In this document: positions 30,942-39,270 of the stretch, one piece after another
How positions within the stretch are numbered: the stretch's first letter is position 1
Layout: every line of letters starts with the position of its first letter
Source of the DNA: Tessaracoccus rhinocerotis
Lineage (GTDB): Bacteria > Actinomycetota > Actinomycetes > Propionibacteriales > Propionibacteriaceae
DNA length: 64,000 bases
Assembly (NCBI RefSeq): GCF_007197885.1
Contig: NZ_VKKG01000006.1
Span: 1-64,000, forward strand
Direction of reading: 5' to 3'
Notes under the pieces: model-generated
Database searches by the model: none
Told to the model about the DNA's origin: nothing
What the model saw: only the letters and a program-made list of their open reading frames with translations
Made by a program: the position numbers and the translations under genes

Positions 30942-33353
30942 CTACTGGGCAGCCGGCTTGGGCCGGTAGTTGGCCTCGAACTTATCGGCAGGAACCAACC
31001 AGGAGTTACCAGCATCGTCCGTGACCCGCCACTGACCAGCCTCGGCCGTCTGCGGGCCCTCTCGGGACTCCACCGTTTCCCCGGGGTAGGCCAGCTGCGC
31101 GGTCACCTCGCCAGTGCGGGCCCAAATGTCCGCCGAGACTGGCCGGTAGGTCTTTGCCAGCTCTTCGGGCCCGATGGTCCACTCGCGTGTCCCGTCGGAC
31201 AACACGTGGTCCCCGGGTTTGGCCTGCATCTCCTGACCGGTCTCCGTCGTCCAGGACTCTCCGGCATCTCCGACAGTACGGACCAACCGCACCTCCCCAC
31301 TGCGAACGTAGCGCCTGGGCGCGATCCTGACGGGATGGATCCCCTGGACGGCGAGCACCTGCAGAACCAGTTCGACGCTACCCAACGTGTTGGTCCGGGC
31401 CGTCTTCCTTCGGTCCTCCGGCAGGTCCTTCCACGGGAACAGCAGGTGGTTCTCCCGTGCCTTCTTGTCAGTGGTCTCAGCCTTCGTCCCCACCCAGCGG
31501 TGATGCCTCTTGAACTGGACCCAGTTCTCGTGCTCCTTCTCCACGAAGGAGTCCAGCAGATCCGGTGGAACCGGGTCTGCCCGGATGCCGACGTCGCGGG
31601 AGGCCACCCACTCGAAACCGTTCGAGGTCAGGTACCACAGCACGTGGCGCAGCGCGCGCATGTTGCTCTCCCGCGCCTCTGGGTCGTCGTCGACCCAGGA
31701 GTTCGGTCCATAGCTGATCCCGTACGCATCGGAAGCCAGCCGCGCGGACCGCAACCAGACATCCGGCGGCACTCCGACGAGTGGGTCGCGGGTGAAGAGC
31801 TCTTCAGGATCTGGTGTCCGCTCAATCCTGCGACCTCCCAGTGACAGCCCGAACGTGTGCAGTGTGCCCAGCATTGGGAACTCGGAGAGACCGGAGGTGG
31901 ACTCGTTGAGCACGAAGATCCGGATGCTCCCGCCGTCGAGCTTGAGGGCGGCATCCTCCAGGGACGCGAGGCCCTGCTCGTCGAGGACGGTGGTGATCAC
32001 CACGCTCGTGCGCCGATGCTCGTCCTGCAGCCGGACCAGCTCGTCGAGCCCCGGGACGTCGTCCACCCTCACGACGTCGGGCAGCGAGGCCTTCGTGCTC
32101 TGGAACTCCAGCATCCTGACAGCCATGTCGTTCGGCCCCTGGATGCTGGCGGCAAGGAGACCGGCGGCAGCGCGTTGCGTCGAGTAGTCGTCGCAGAACG
32201 CCTCGGCGAGGTCGGTGCGCCCCACCACGACGACGTGGTCCGGTTGGCCGCGCTCGGCGATGTGCTGCGCGAGCATCTGGGCAGTCAACTGGTGCCGACC
32301 GATGACCGAGATGAAGGCCGAGACCGGCTGGTGGGAGCTCTCCGCAGACTCCGGCCCCGGTGCCCAGTCCTGCAGCTGTTCGGTCACGTAGTGCCTCGCC
32401 TGCCGGTACCTGTCCACGCGGACGATGATCCGCGGTGGCGGCAGGTAGTCGTGCTGCTGCTTCAACTCGCGCAGCACATTTCGCAGGTGCTCGGCCCTCG
32501 CGACGTTGCGCCGGTCGTCAGAACTGAGCAGGTAGGCACGCTCCAGCGCGATCACTCCCCGGCCGGAGGTCAAGAGCTTCTTGAGCCGACGACGGTCCCG
32601 CTCCCCGCCCCCCAGGATGTTGCGGACCACCACCGCCCCCGATCCGCGTACCTGCGCCAGCAGGTGGTGCTCCGGATCCGGCTCTTCCACCACCACCATG
32701 CAACCGTTCGGGTCGTCGAGCAACGCGCGGATCACCCGCAACGAATCCACCTCGAGACCACTGACCAGAATCACGCGCCTGGCCCAGTTCGCCCGCAGGC
32801 CGGCGAGCTGCCGGGAAGTCATTGCCGCGACGACGCTGGCGGCCGCTGCCAGCAGCACGCCCATCCCGGCGAAACCTGCCATTTGGGCTGCCAGCGGCAC
32901 CGGCGAACACGCACCTCTGGACGATTCCCCCACCATCATCAGAAGCCCGTAGTAGAGCTCGCTCCAGAATGGGACACCGCCCACGATGCACCCCCGCAGC
33001 CCCACCACGGCCATGAACAGCACGTACAGGACCACAGCCCCCATCACCCACAGCCTGGGATGGACCCCATGCGAGGTGAGGATTCTGCTGGCAGCGACGG
33101 CCAGGTAGCTGCCGTTCAGCAGGACCATCGCAACCAATGCAAACTGCTGCCACGCTACGAGCAGGTCTCCAGCGCCGCTCAAGAGGTCGATGTGTCCCAC
33201 CACGAAGAGCACGACCGCGATCACCGTGAGTAGCAGGGCGGGCAATGACAACCCCGTGAACCGTCGTACCCGACCCATCAGTTTCGGGCGCGAGGTCCGC
33301 CAGAACCTGCGCATGGTTCGAGGAGCCCTGCTGCCGCCAGTCCCAGACATCAC
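30942..33353 (-). CDS. TrkA-like membrane protein with RyR and PGDYG-type domains
   Basis: The protein is 803 aa. Four to five membrane helices (about 35-190) include an ion-channel-like stretch with a luminal Cys pair (LRGCIVGG; SSRGACSP). Two Rossmann/TrkA-N-like units follow (about 200-330, ARRVILVSGLEVDSLRV; about 350-520, HVVVVGRTDLAEAF). An RyR domain lies at about 605-690 (FVEKEHENWVQFKRHH, FPWKDLPED). Two C-terminal repeats each end in a Tyr-Arg-Pro (KTYRPV, NYRPKP) and resemble PGDYG domains (KPGDHVLSDG). It looks like a ligand-gated channel or a Trk-type regulator fused to its pore. The island also has a free RyR protein, suggesting a shared ligand. Confidence 0.75.
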   Translation of the reverse strand: MMSGTGGSRAPRTMRRFWRTSRPKLMGRVRRFTGLSLPALLLTVIAVVLFVVGHIDLLSGAGDLLVAWQQFALVAMVLLNGSYLAVAASRILTSHGVHPRLWVMGAVVLYVLFMAVVGLRGCIVGGVPFWSELYYGLLMMVGESSRGACSPVPLAAQMAGFAGMGVLLAAAASVVAAMTSRQLAGLRANWARRVILVSGLEVDSLRVIRALLDDPNGCMVVVEEPDPEHHLLAQVRGSGAVVVRNILGGGERDRRRLKKLLTSGRGVIALERAYLLSSDDRRNVARAEHLRNVLRELKQQHDYLPPPRIIVRVDRYRQARHYVTEQLQDWAPGPESAESSHQPVSAFISVIGRHQLTAQMLAQHIAERGQPDHVVVVGRTDLAEAFCDDYSTQRAAAGLLAASIQGPNDMAVRMLEFQSTKASLPDVVRVDDVPGLDELVRLQDEHRRTSVVITTVLDEQGLASLEDAALKLDGGSIRIFVLNESTSGLSEFPMLGTLHTFGLSLGGRRIERTPDPEELFTRDPLVGVPPDVWLRSARLASDAYGISYGPNSWVDDDPEARESNMRALRHVLWYLTSNGFEWVASRDVGIRADPVPPDLLDSFVEKEHENWVQFKRHHRWVGTKAETTDKKARENHLLFPWKDLPEDRRKTARTNTLGSVELVLQVLAVQGIHPVRIAPRRYVRSGEVRLVRTVGDAGESWTTETGQEMQAKPGDHVLSDGTREWTIGPEELAKTYRPVSADIWARTGEVTAQLAYPGETVESREGPQTAEAGQWRVTDDAGNSWLVPADKFEANYRPKPAAQ

Positions 33354-33423
33354 CCCTCCTCACGCCATCACCAACAATTGAAGATGACGGACGGTGAGGA
33401 CCACCAGCGGGCGATTGAAGGGG

Positions 33424-33533
33424 CTTCGACGACGCCCGGCTCTGCCGCTCGCGCGTGCTGCTCAACCATCGGTGGCTGAGCCGGGCTACCCCCCGGTGGT
33501 TGAGCAGCGAGCGAAGCGAGCGTCGTCGAAAAG
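33424..33533. repeat. REP-like palindrome between convergent or flanking genes
   Basis: The left arm starts CTTCGACGACG (33424) and contains GCTGCTCAACC. The right arm (33493-33533) contains GGTTGAGCAGCGAGCG and ends in CGTCGTCGAAAAG. The arms are inverted copies. GGTTGAGCAGCGAGCGAAG-type units recur in many actinobacterial genomes as intergenic palindromes. Here it lies at the right edge of the accessory island. The rest of 33354-33563 shows nothing else. Confidence 0.65.
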
Positions 33534-33563
33534 ACCATCCCGCGCACCACATACCCTTGTCAC

Positions 33564-34325
33564 ATGGCGAAGTTCTCCCGGCGCGGGCTGCTGCTGGCTG
33601 GCGGGGCCGTGCTGCTCGCCGGCTGCGGGAGCGACGTCGTCCCTGACATCCCGGGGATCCCGGACGGCGCCGACCGCTGCCGCACCCCGGAGTCCCTCGT
33701 GGACTTCTCCACGGTCGGCACGGGAACGCTGGGCTACGAGATCGACCGCACACCGACGCCGATGCGCTCGGATCCCGCCTTCCTCGAGCGCCTCGAGCTG
33801 TGGGCGGAGGACTGGGCGGCGCTCAGCGGACTGGGCGCGATCCGGGAGGTCTGGAGCTACGGCGCCTACGTCGACAAGTGCAGCTCCTTCCACCAGGCCG
33901 GACGCGCCTTCGACTTCGCGGAAGTGGTCCACGACGGCGGCACCATCTCCTGCCGCTACGACACCTGGAACCCCGGCACCGACGCCCAACTGCGGGACTA
34001 CTGGCGGCTGGCGGCGTCGCTGCACCTGCACTTCACCTACACGCTGACGTACCTGTACAACGCGCAGCACCACAACCACATCCACGTGGACAACTCGGTC
34101 TCGGGCGAGGAGTTGAGCACGTTCCGTCAGCGCTCCGAGGTGCAGGTGCAGTTGGTGCAGTCGGCGCTGCTGCACGTCCATGGCCGCGACGTCGAGGTCA
34201 CCGGTTCCTACGACCAGCAGACCCGCGACGCACTGCGGCCGGTCCAGCAGGAACTCGGGATCACCGCCCCGTTGGCCGACGCCGCCGGCTGGCAGGCGTT
34301 CCTGCGCGCGACGGCGTCGGGTTGA
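33564..34325 (+). CDS. Tat/lipoprotein with extensin-like (peptidase-fold) domain
   Basis: The protein is 253 aa. SRRGLLLAGGAVLLAGC joins a twin-arginine-like motif and a lipobox, so it is exported and lipid-anchored. The central domain matches the extensin-like C-terminal family: SYGAYVDKCSSFHQAGRAFD and HHNHIHVDN give paired His/Asp residues in the arrangement of zinc D-Ala-D-Ala peptidases. The C terminus (QVQLVQSALLHVHG, then AGWQAFLRA) may be a short helical binding module. A wall-modifying or wall-binding role is likely but not proven. It abuts the VOC gene on the opposite strand (convergent, no gap). Confidence 0.75.
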   Translation: MAKFSRRGLLLAGGAVLLAGCGSDVVPDIPGIPDGADRCRTPESLVDFSTVGTGTLGYEIDRTPTPMRSDPAFLERLELWAEDWAALSGLGAIREVWSYGAYVDKCSSFHQAGRAFDFAEVVHDGGTISCRYDTWNPGTDAQLRDYWRLAASLHLHFTYTLTYLYNAQHHNHIHVDNSVSGEELSTFRQRSEVQVQLVQSALLHVHGRDVEVTGSYDQQTRDALRPVQQELGITAPLADAAGWQAFLRATASG

Positions 34326-34754
34326 TCACTCCTGGGTGCCGGTGATGTTCACCATCCAGCGAACACCGAACCGGTCCGTGAGCTGACCGAAGGCGTCACC
34401 CCACGGGGCGAGTTCGAGCGGCAGGTCGATGGTGCCGCCGTCGGTCAGCTTGTCCCAGTGGCTGCGCAGCGGGTCGTCGTCGGCCGGGTTGGTGCCGTCG
34501 GAGCTCAGCGAGAGGACGCCGTTGACGGGATCCGGCATCCCGGCCATGGTGTCCGACGCCATGATGTGGAAGCCGCGCTCGACGAACAGCGAGGCGTGCA
34601 TGATGCGATCCGCTGTTGCCGGGTCGGCCATCTCGCCCATGCCCTCGCCGAAGGTGCTGAGGGTGAGTTCGGCTCCGAAGACGCTCTGGTAGAACTCGAC
34701 GGCCTCGCGCGCGGTGCCGTCGAACTGCAGGTACGGGGTGAGGGAAATGGTCAT
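34326..34754 (-). CDS. VOC/PhnB-like (glyoxalase-superfamily) protein
   Basis: The protein is 142 aa. It opens SLTPYLQFDGTAREAVEFYQ, the typical first beta-alpha-beta of PhnB-like VOC proteins. It continues with VFGAELTLSTFGEG, a central MHASLFVERG strand and the late LELAPWGDAFGQLTDRFGV. Proteins of this family are often named for demethylubiquinone methyltransferase but mostly lack assigned substrates. The start is the first ATG. Cytosolic. Confidence 0.85.
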   Translation of the reverse strand: MTISLTPYLQFDGTAREAVEFYQSVFGAELTLSTFGEGMGEMADPATADRIMHASLFVERGFHIMASDTMAGMPDPVNGVLSLSSDGTNPADDDPLRSHWDKLTDGGTIDLPLELAPWGDAFGQLTDRFGVRWMVNITGTQE

Positions 34755-34874
34755 GTGAGCCCTTCCGTGGTGGGCGGATTGTTCCGCCCAGACCGTTTGT
34801 GAAGAGAGCTGGCCAGCGACGTGCCGAAATGCCCAGATTCGCGGGGCAATTCGCTGATTCCGCCGACGCGTGGC

Positions 34875-34942
34875 CAGACGCTACGCCCCCGCCCTGACGC
34901 TAGCGCCATGGGCGTGGCGTCTGGCGTGGGGCGTAGCGCCTG
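34875..34942. repeat. nested inverted repeat downstream of the Rv2466c-like gene
   Basis: CAGACGCTACGCCCC (34875-34889) is inverted at 34928-34942 with one mismatch. Inside, GACGC/GCGTC flank a CCATGG centre. It lies in the 223-bp gap (34755-34977), 35 bases beyond the stop of the minus-strand gene. A terminator or REP role is possible. The rest of the gap shows nothing else. Confidence 0.45.
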
Positions 34943-34977
34943 CTGGCTTCGACCTCCCCAGGTGGGTGGGTCCGGGA

Positions 34978-35580
34978 TCAGTCGAAGATCGGGTCCACCG
35001 TCCGGGTGCGCTTGAGCTCGAAGAAGCCCGGGTAGGCGGTGACCTTCACGAAGCCGTCGAACAACTCTCCGGCCTCCTCACCCTTCGGCGCGGGCGAGAT
35101 GACAGGCCCGAACAGGCTCATGCCGTTGACGCGGACCACCGGGGTGCCCACCTCGTCGCCAACCGGGTCCATGCCCTCGTGGTGGGAGGCGCGCAGGGCG
35201 TCGTTGAGTTCGTCGGTCCTGGCGATGTCCAGGAGTTCCGAGGAGAAGCCGACGTCTGCGAGGGCCTTGAGGATGGTGGCCTCGTCCTTCGGCTCGCCGC
35301 CGGGGTGGAAGCGGGTTCCGATGGCGGTGTAGAAGTCCCGAAGTCCCTGTGAGCCGTGGGCCTGCTCGACGGCGAGCGCGGTGCGTGCGGGGACCCATGC
35401 GTTGTCCATCGCCTTGCGGTAGTCGCCGGGAAGGTCACGGCCGTCGTTGAGGACGGAGAGGCTCATGATGTGGAAGGTGGTCTCGACGTCGCGGACCTTC
35501 TCCACCTCGAGCATCCAACGGGAGGTCATCCAGGCCCAGGGGCAGGTGGGATCGAACCAGAAGTCAACAGAAGTCGTCAT
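34978..35580 (-). CDS. DsbA-family, Rv2466c-like mycothiol-dependent oxidoreductase
   Basis: The protein is 200 aa. It resembles mycobacterial Rv2466c over its whole length: [28 protein letters not shown], an ALAVEQAHG helix, [16 protein letters not shown] and the closing [17 protein letters not shown]. Rv2466c reduces nitro compounds and uses a CPWC active site. Here the second cysteine is Ala (CPWA), so a one-cysteine mycothiol-linked mechanism is expected, if it is active. The substrate is unknown. Start at the ATG at 35580. It points to a mycothiol-producing actinobacterium. Confidence 0.85.
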   Translation of the reverse strand: MTTSVDFWFDPTCPWAWMTSRWMLEVEKVRDVETTFHIMSLSVLNDGRDLPGDYRKAMDNAWVPARTALAVEQAHGSQGLRDFYTAIGTRFHPGGEPKDEATILKALADVGFSSELLDIARTDELNDALRASHHEGMDPVGDEVGTPVVRVNGMSLFGPVISPAPKGEEAGELFDGFVKVTAYPGFFELKRTRTVDPIFD

Positions 35581-35631
35581 GGCCCCATCGAACCACAGCG
35601 CGCAAGCAGCGTGTCAGTGTCCCGCACCCGG

Positions 35632-36216
35632 CTACTGGTTGTCGCTCCCGGAGTTGAGCAGGCGGCCCTGGGCTGCCGCTCTGGCGAAGACCTGTCTGGC
35701 GGCGTAAAGGGCCTCGTCCGGGTCCACGTGGCCGATGTAGGACTCGTCGAACAGTCGGTTGTGGATGTCGGCGGCCTGCTCGGGTTCGGTGATGCCCGTG
35801 TGCCGGAACAGCGTCTCCAGGTCGTCCATGTCACGCTCGCGCATGGCCCGCAGTTTCATCGCGATCAGGTGCTCCGCCGAGGCCACCGCGATCCGCAGAC
35901 CGGGGAGGTTGAGTTCCTCGGCATCGTCATCGGGTTCGTTCGACATGAACGCGGTGGCGGCAGCGTTGACCCAGTCCCGGCCAAGACCGTGCCGGTCAGC
36001 AACCACGGCCGCTGCCTCGCGAAAGCCGTCATGTTCAGCCCTGATCTGCGCGTCGACGTCACGCGTGACGCGGCGCGACTGGTACTCCAGTGCCATTGCC
36101 GCCCCACCGACGACGTAGATACTCGCCTCGATACCCTTCGCCTGGAGGATCTCACCGGTTTCGGTGAGCAGGCTCAACAGGTCCTCACGGCTCAGGTCGC
36201 GTCCGTCGCCGTTCAT
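35632..36216 (-). CDS. nucleotidyltransferase (DUF6036/AbiEii-like), possible toxin
   Basis: The protein is 194 aa. YVVGGAAMALEY, then RVTRDVDAQI, gives the GG...T-D-x-D pattern of minimal nucleotidyltransferases. The later LRIAVASAEHLIAMKLRAMRERD and DDLETLF are the conserved helix and Lys/Asp pair of DUF6036 and AbiEii-type proteins. Such enzymes act as toxins in type IV toxin-antitoxin pairs by modifying nucleotides or tRNA. The ATG at 36216 overlaps the upstream gene's stop by four bases, which fixes the start. The last gene of the pair, ending in GSDNQ. Confidence 0.75.
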   Translation of the reverse strand: MNGDGRDLSREDLLSLLTETGEILQAKGIEASIYVVGGAAMALEYQSRRVTRDVDAQIRAEHDGFREAAAVVADRHGLGRDWVNAAATAFMSNEPDDDAEELNLPGLRIAVASAEHLIAMKLRAMRERDMDDLETLFRHTGITEPEQAADIHNRLFDESYIGHVDPDEALYAARQVFARAAAQGRLLNSGSDNQ

Positions 36217-36674
36217 GCCTGGGTGAACTCTCGCTCGTCGATGAAGATGCCGATCCGCATCAGTTCCGCCGGGGTGTGGGCCATGTCGACGTAGGCCTTC
36301 TCCTTGCTGTAGGCCACGGGCCACCAGAACTGTTTGAGGGGCTCCACCTTGGTCCAGGCCGGCGCCTTGCGCCCCATCTGGTGGAGGCGGTACCTGACAG
36401 CCCCCTTCAGGAGGGCGTCCCAGCGATGGTCTCCCGTGGTCGGGAAGTCAGTCAGGGCTTCGTCGAGCCGGTCTGCACTGAGTGCCGACGGGAGCCGGTT
36501 GACGCCATCCATGAGCATCCTGAGGGCGTGGCCGGTGTCACCACCAGCAAGGTTGGCACGGACGTCCTCGGCGATCTCCGGCACCGTCGCCCATGACCAC
36601 CCGGGAGTTGCCGGCCGAACGCCTCGGGCAGCTTCTGTGACGGAGCGTCCGTCATCTGCTTGCCCGATGGACAC
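36213..36674 (-). CDS. partner protein of the nucleotidyltransferase, likely antitoxin
   Basis: The protein is 153 aa. A GTG start at 36674 has GGAGG five bases upstream. A helical N-terminal half (EIAEDVRANLAGGD, LRMLMDGVNRLPSAL) leads to a Trp/Pro-rich stretch (PAWTKVEPLKQFWWP) and a C terminus HTPAELMRIGIFIDEREF. Proteins with this ending co-occur with DUF6036 nucleotidyltransferases as the first gene. DNA binding is possible but not visible as a clear HTH. The overlap with the downstream gene (ATGA) supports tight stoichiometry. Confidence 0.7.
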   Translation of the reverse strand: MSIGQADDGRSVTEAARGVRPATPGWSWATVPEIAEDVRANLAGGDTGHALRMLMDGVNRLPSALSADRLDEALTDFPTTGDHRWDALLKGAVRYRLHQMGRKAPAWTKVEPLKQFWWPVAYSKEKAYVDMAHTPAELMRIGIFIDEREFTQA

Positions 36675-36725
36675 AATGGCCTCCAAACCTTTGCGGCAGT
36701 TTAGCGCAGCACTCCGGGCGCCGAG

Positions 36726-37769
36726 TCAGTACAGGGTGACCGCCGTCGCCTTGATCGAGGCCACCAACCGCAACCCCGGCTCCACCCCCAACTCGGCCAC
36801 GGCCCCGGTGGTCAGGTCCGCCGCCAGCGCCTGCCCCGCCAGGTCCACCACTACCCGCACCACCGGGCCGCGCGGCTCCACGGCCCGCACCACGACGTCG
36901 ACCGCGTTGCGGGGGCTGCCGTGCGGGTCCGCGAGGTGCAGACCCACGGCGTTGGCGGGGATGCTGGCCCAGCCGGGGCCGGCGGTGGCGTCGTCGCCCG
37001 CAAGCCCGGCGACGACGGTGCCGTCGGCCAGCCGCAACCCACCGTCAACGAGGTCTCCGAAGAGCAGGTTGACACCGGTGAAGTCGGCGAGGAACTGGCT
37101 GCGGGGCCGGGGCAGCACGTCGGCCACCCGCCCCTGCTCCACCACGCGGCCGCGCTCGAGGACGACGACGTGGGAGGCAAGGGTGAGGACGTCCAGCAGG
37201 TCGTGGGTGACAAGCACAGATGTCCGCCCGGCCAGGTGGGTGCGGAGCAGGCTGCGAATCTCGGGCGCCGCCGCCACGTCCATGGCCGCCATCGGCTCGT
37301 CGAGGAGCACGACGTCGGGTTTGATCGCCAGCGCCCGCGCCAGCGCCACCCGTTGGGCCTGCCCTCCGGAGAGCTGGTTGGGGCGGCGGTGGGTCAGGTC
37401 GGCGCAACCCACCCGCTCCAGCTGGGCGAGGGCCTCCGCGCGGGCGGTATGGCGGGGAACTCCCCGGGAACGAAGGCCGAACATGGCGTTGGCAAGGACG
37501 TCGAGGTGCGGGAACAGCAGCGACCGTTGCTCCAACAGCGCGACGCCACGCTTGTGCGGGGGGACGAAACCGCCCGGCCCGGCGACGGTGCGGCCGTGGA
37601 TGGCGACAGTGCCGGTGTCGGGACGCAGCGCACCGGACAGCAGCCCGACGAAGGTGGACTTGCCGGCACCGTTGGGTCCGATGGCGGCCGTGCAGGACCC
37701 CTCGGGCAGGTCGAGGTCGAGCACGACGTCGCGGACCCTGACTGCGGCGTCGACGCGGATGCCGGTCAT
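36726..37769 (-). CDS. modC: molybdate ABC transporter ATPase ModC
   Basis: The protein is 347 aa. Walker A (AIGPNGAGKST), the signature (LSGGQAQR), Walker B (VVLLDEPMAAMD) and the switch His (VLVTHDLLD) are complete. The C-terminal ~120 residues form the molybdate-binding regulatory (TOBE-like) region. It is the energy-supplying subunit for import of molybdate. The ATG at 37769 overlaps the modB stop as ATGA. The frame stays open far upstream, but that part is an Arg/Gly-rich shadow of modB and is excluded. Confidence 0.95.
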   Translation of the reverse strand: MTGIRVDAAVRVRDVVLDLDLPEGSCTAAIGPNGAGKSTFVGLLSGALRPDTGTVAIHGRTVAGPGGFVPPHKRGVALLEQRSLLFPHLDVLANAMFGLRSRGVPRHTARAEALAQLERVGCADLTHRRPNQLSGGQAQRVALARALAIKPDVVLLDEPMAAMDVAAAPEIRSLLRTHLAGRTSVLVTHDLLDVLTLASHVVVLERGRVVEQGRVADVLPRPRSQFLADFTGVNLLFGDLVDGGLRLADGTVVAGLAGDDATAGPGWASIPANAVGLHLADPHGSPRNAVDVVVRAVEPRGPVVRVVVDLAGQALAADLTTGAVAELGVEPGLRLVASIKATAVTLY

Positions 37770-38536
37770 GTGCTCACCGGCCGGTTGAAGCGGGCCGAGA
37801 CGGCCACCACCACGAGCGCCACCAGCACCAGCACGAGGGCCAGGGCGAGCGCGAGGTCGGTGTCCTGCTCCCGCGTGAGGTACACCAGCAGCGGCAGCGT
37901 CCGCGTGGTCCCGGCCAGCGAGCCGGCGAACGTGAGCGTGGCGCCGAACTCTCCCAGGGCGCGGGCGAACGTGAGTGCCGCCCCGGAGACCAGCGCCGGC
38001 ATCGACATGGGCAGCGTGACCCGCCACAGCACCCGGGTGGGCGAGGCGCCGAGGTTGGCGGCGACGGTGCCGTAGTCGCCTGAATCGGCCCGGAGCGCCC
38101 CCTCCAGCGCGATCACCAGGAACGGCATGGCGACGAACACCTGTGCGCAGACCACGGCCACCGTCGTGAAGCCGATCTCGATCCCCCACGCGGACAGGTG
38201 CTGCCCGACGAGCCCGCGGCGGCCAAGCGTCGAGAGCAACGCCAGGCCGGCCACCACCGGAGGCAGCACCATCGGGATGGTCACCAGTGTCCGGACGACG
38301 ACGGCCGTGCGGCCCGTCATCCGGGACATGGCCAGCGCCAATGGGACGCCGAGCACCAGCGAGACGGCCGTCGCGACGACGCAGGTCAGCAGCGAGAGGC
38401 CGAGCGCCTCCACCGCCTCGTGCGAGACCAGCAGTGCCGGCAGCTCCGCCCACGGGACCCGCGCCAGCATCCCCGCCAGCGGCACCACCAGGAAGGTGAG
38501 ACCGAGCGCGAACGGGAGCCAGGTCCAGCGCGGCAT
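37766..38536 (-). CDS. modB: molybdate ABC transporter permease ModB
   Basis: The protein is 256 aa with five to six membrane helices. The cytoplasmic coupling loop is present as a permease motif (TVAANLGASPTRVLWRVTLP; the EAA-type loop). LPPVVAGLALL and ARALGEFGATLTFAG are usual in molybdate permeases. It forms the channel with ModC, at both ends overlapped by four bases (ATGA) with modA and modC. ATG start at 38536. Confidence 0.95.
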   Translation of the reverse strand: MPRWTWLPFALGLTFLVVPLAGMLARVPWAELPALLVSHEAVEALGLSLLTCVVATAVSLVLGVPLALAMSRMTGRTAVVVRTLVTIPMVLPPVVAGLALLSTLGRRGLVGQHLSAWGIEIGFTTVAVVCAQVFVAMPFLVIALEGALRADSGDYGTVAANLGASPTRVLWRVTLPMSMPALVSGAALTFARALGEFGATLTFAGSLAGTTRTLPLLVYLTREQDTDLALALALVLVLVALVVVAVSARFNRPVST

Positions 38537-39270
38537 CAGGCGGGCCCGAACCCGAAGTCAGCCAGCAGTTCCTGCCCGGCCGCAGCGGTGACGAGCTCGA
38601 TGAACGAGGACGCGGAATCGGCGTCGCCGCCCTTCACAGCGACGATCCAGTACTCGTTGACATGCTGCGACGACTCCGGGATCTCGAGAGTCTCCACGTC
38701 TTCCCCCGCGCCCGCGGCGTCGGTGGCGTAGACGAGCCCGGCGTCGGCCTCACCCGAGGTGACCTTGCCGAGCACGTCCGTGACAGCCGACTCCTCCGAG
38801 ACGGGCTCCAGCGTGATCCCGACCGTTTCGGCCAGCGCTGCGGTGGCGGCACCGCACGGCACCTCCGGGGCGCAGATAACCAGCTTGGCGCCGTCGAGGG
38901 ATTCATCGAGGCCGGTGATGCCGGCGGGGTTGCCAGCCGGGGTGACGAGGACCAGCAGGTTGGTGGCGAACCGCACGGGCTCACCCGCGGTGACGCCCTC
39001 CTCGACGGCCCGGTCCATGGTGGCCGTGTTGGCGGAGGCGAAGACGTCGGCCGGGGCGCCGCCCACCAACTGGTCGACAAGTCCGTTGGAGCCTCCGAAC
39101 GAGTAGTCGACGTTGACCTCCGCGTTCTCCGCGAGGTCCGCGAAGGGGTTGGTGAGGGAGGCGGCTGCGAAGACCACCGGGTGGGCCTCCTCCCCCGCCG
39201 AGCAGGCCGCGGCGCCGATCAGTGTGGCGGCCAGGAGCACGGCGGCCGCGCGGCGGACGTAGTGGTTCAC
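38536..39270 (-). CDS. modA: molybdate-binding lipoprotein ModA
   Basis: The protein is 244 aa. Signal peptide with lipobox (IGAAACS); mature protein starts at Cys. VVFAAASLTNPF, the NVDYSFGGSNGL segment and PADVFASANT are the known oxyanion-binding loops of ModA. The GTG start overlaps the upstream gene as GTGA. It binds molybdate (or tungstate) outside and delivers it to ModB. Confidence 0.95.
   Translation of the reverse strand: MNHYVRRAAAVLLAATLIGAAACSAGEEAHPVVFAAASLTNPFADLAENAEVNVDYSFGGSNGLVDQLVGGAPADVFASANTATMDRAVEEGVTAGEPVRFATNLLVLVTPAGNPAGITGLDESLDGAKLVICAPEVPCGAATAALAETVGITLEPVSEESAVTDVLGKVTSGEADAGLVYATDAAGAGEDVETLEIPESSQHVNEYWIVAVKGGDADSASSFIELVTAAAGQELLADFGFGPA

Noticed and set aside
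36726-38453. A 575-residue fused modC with a long N-terminal extension
   Set aside because: The extension is Arg/Gly/Ala-rich and antisense-like to modB's frame; the ATG at 37769 overlaps the modB stop and starts a normal ModC.
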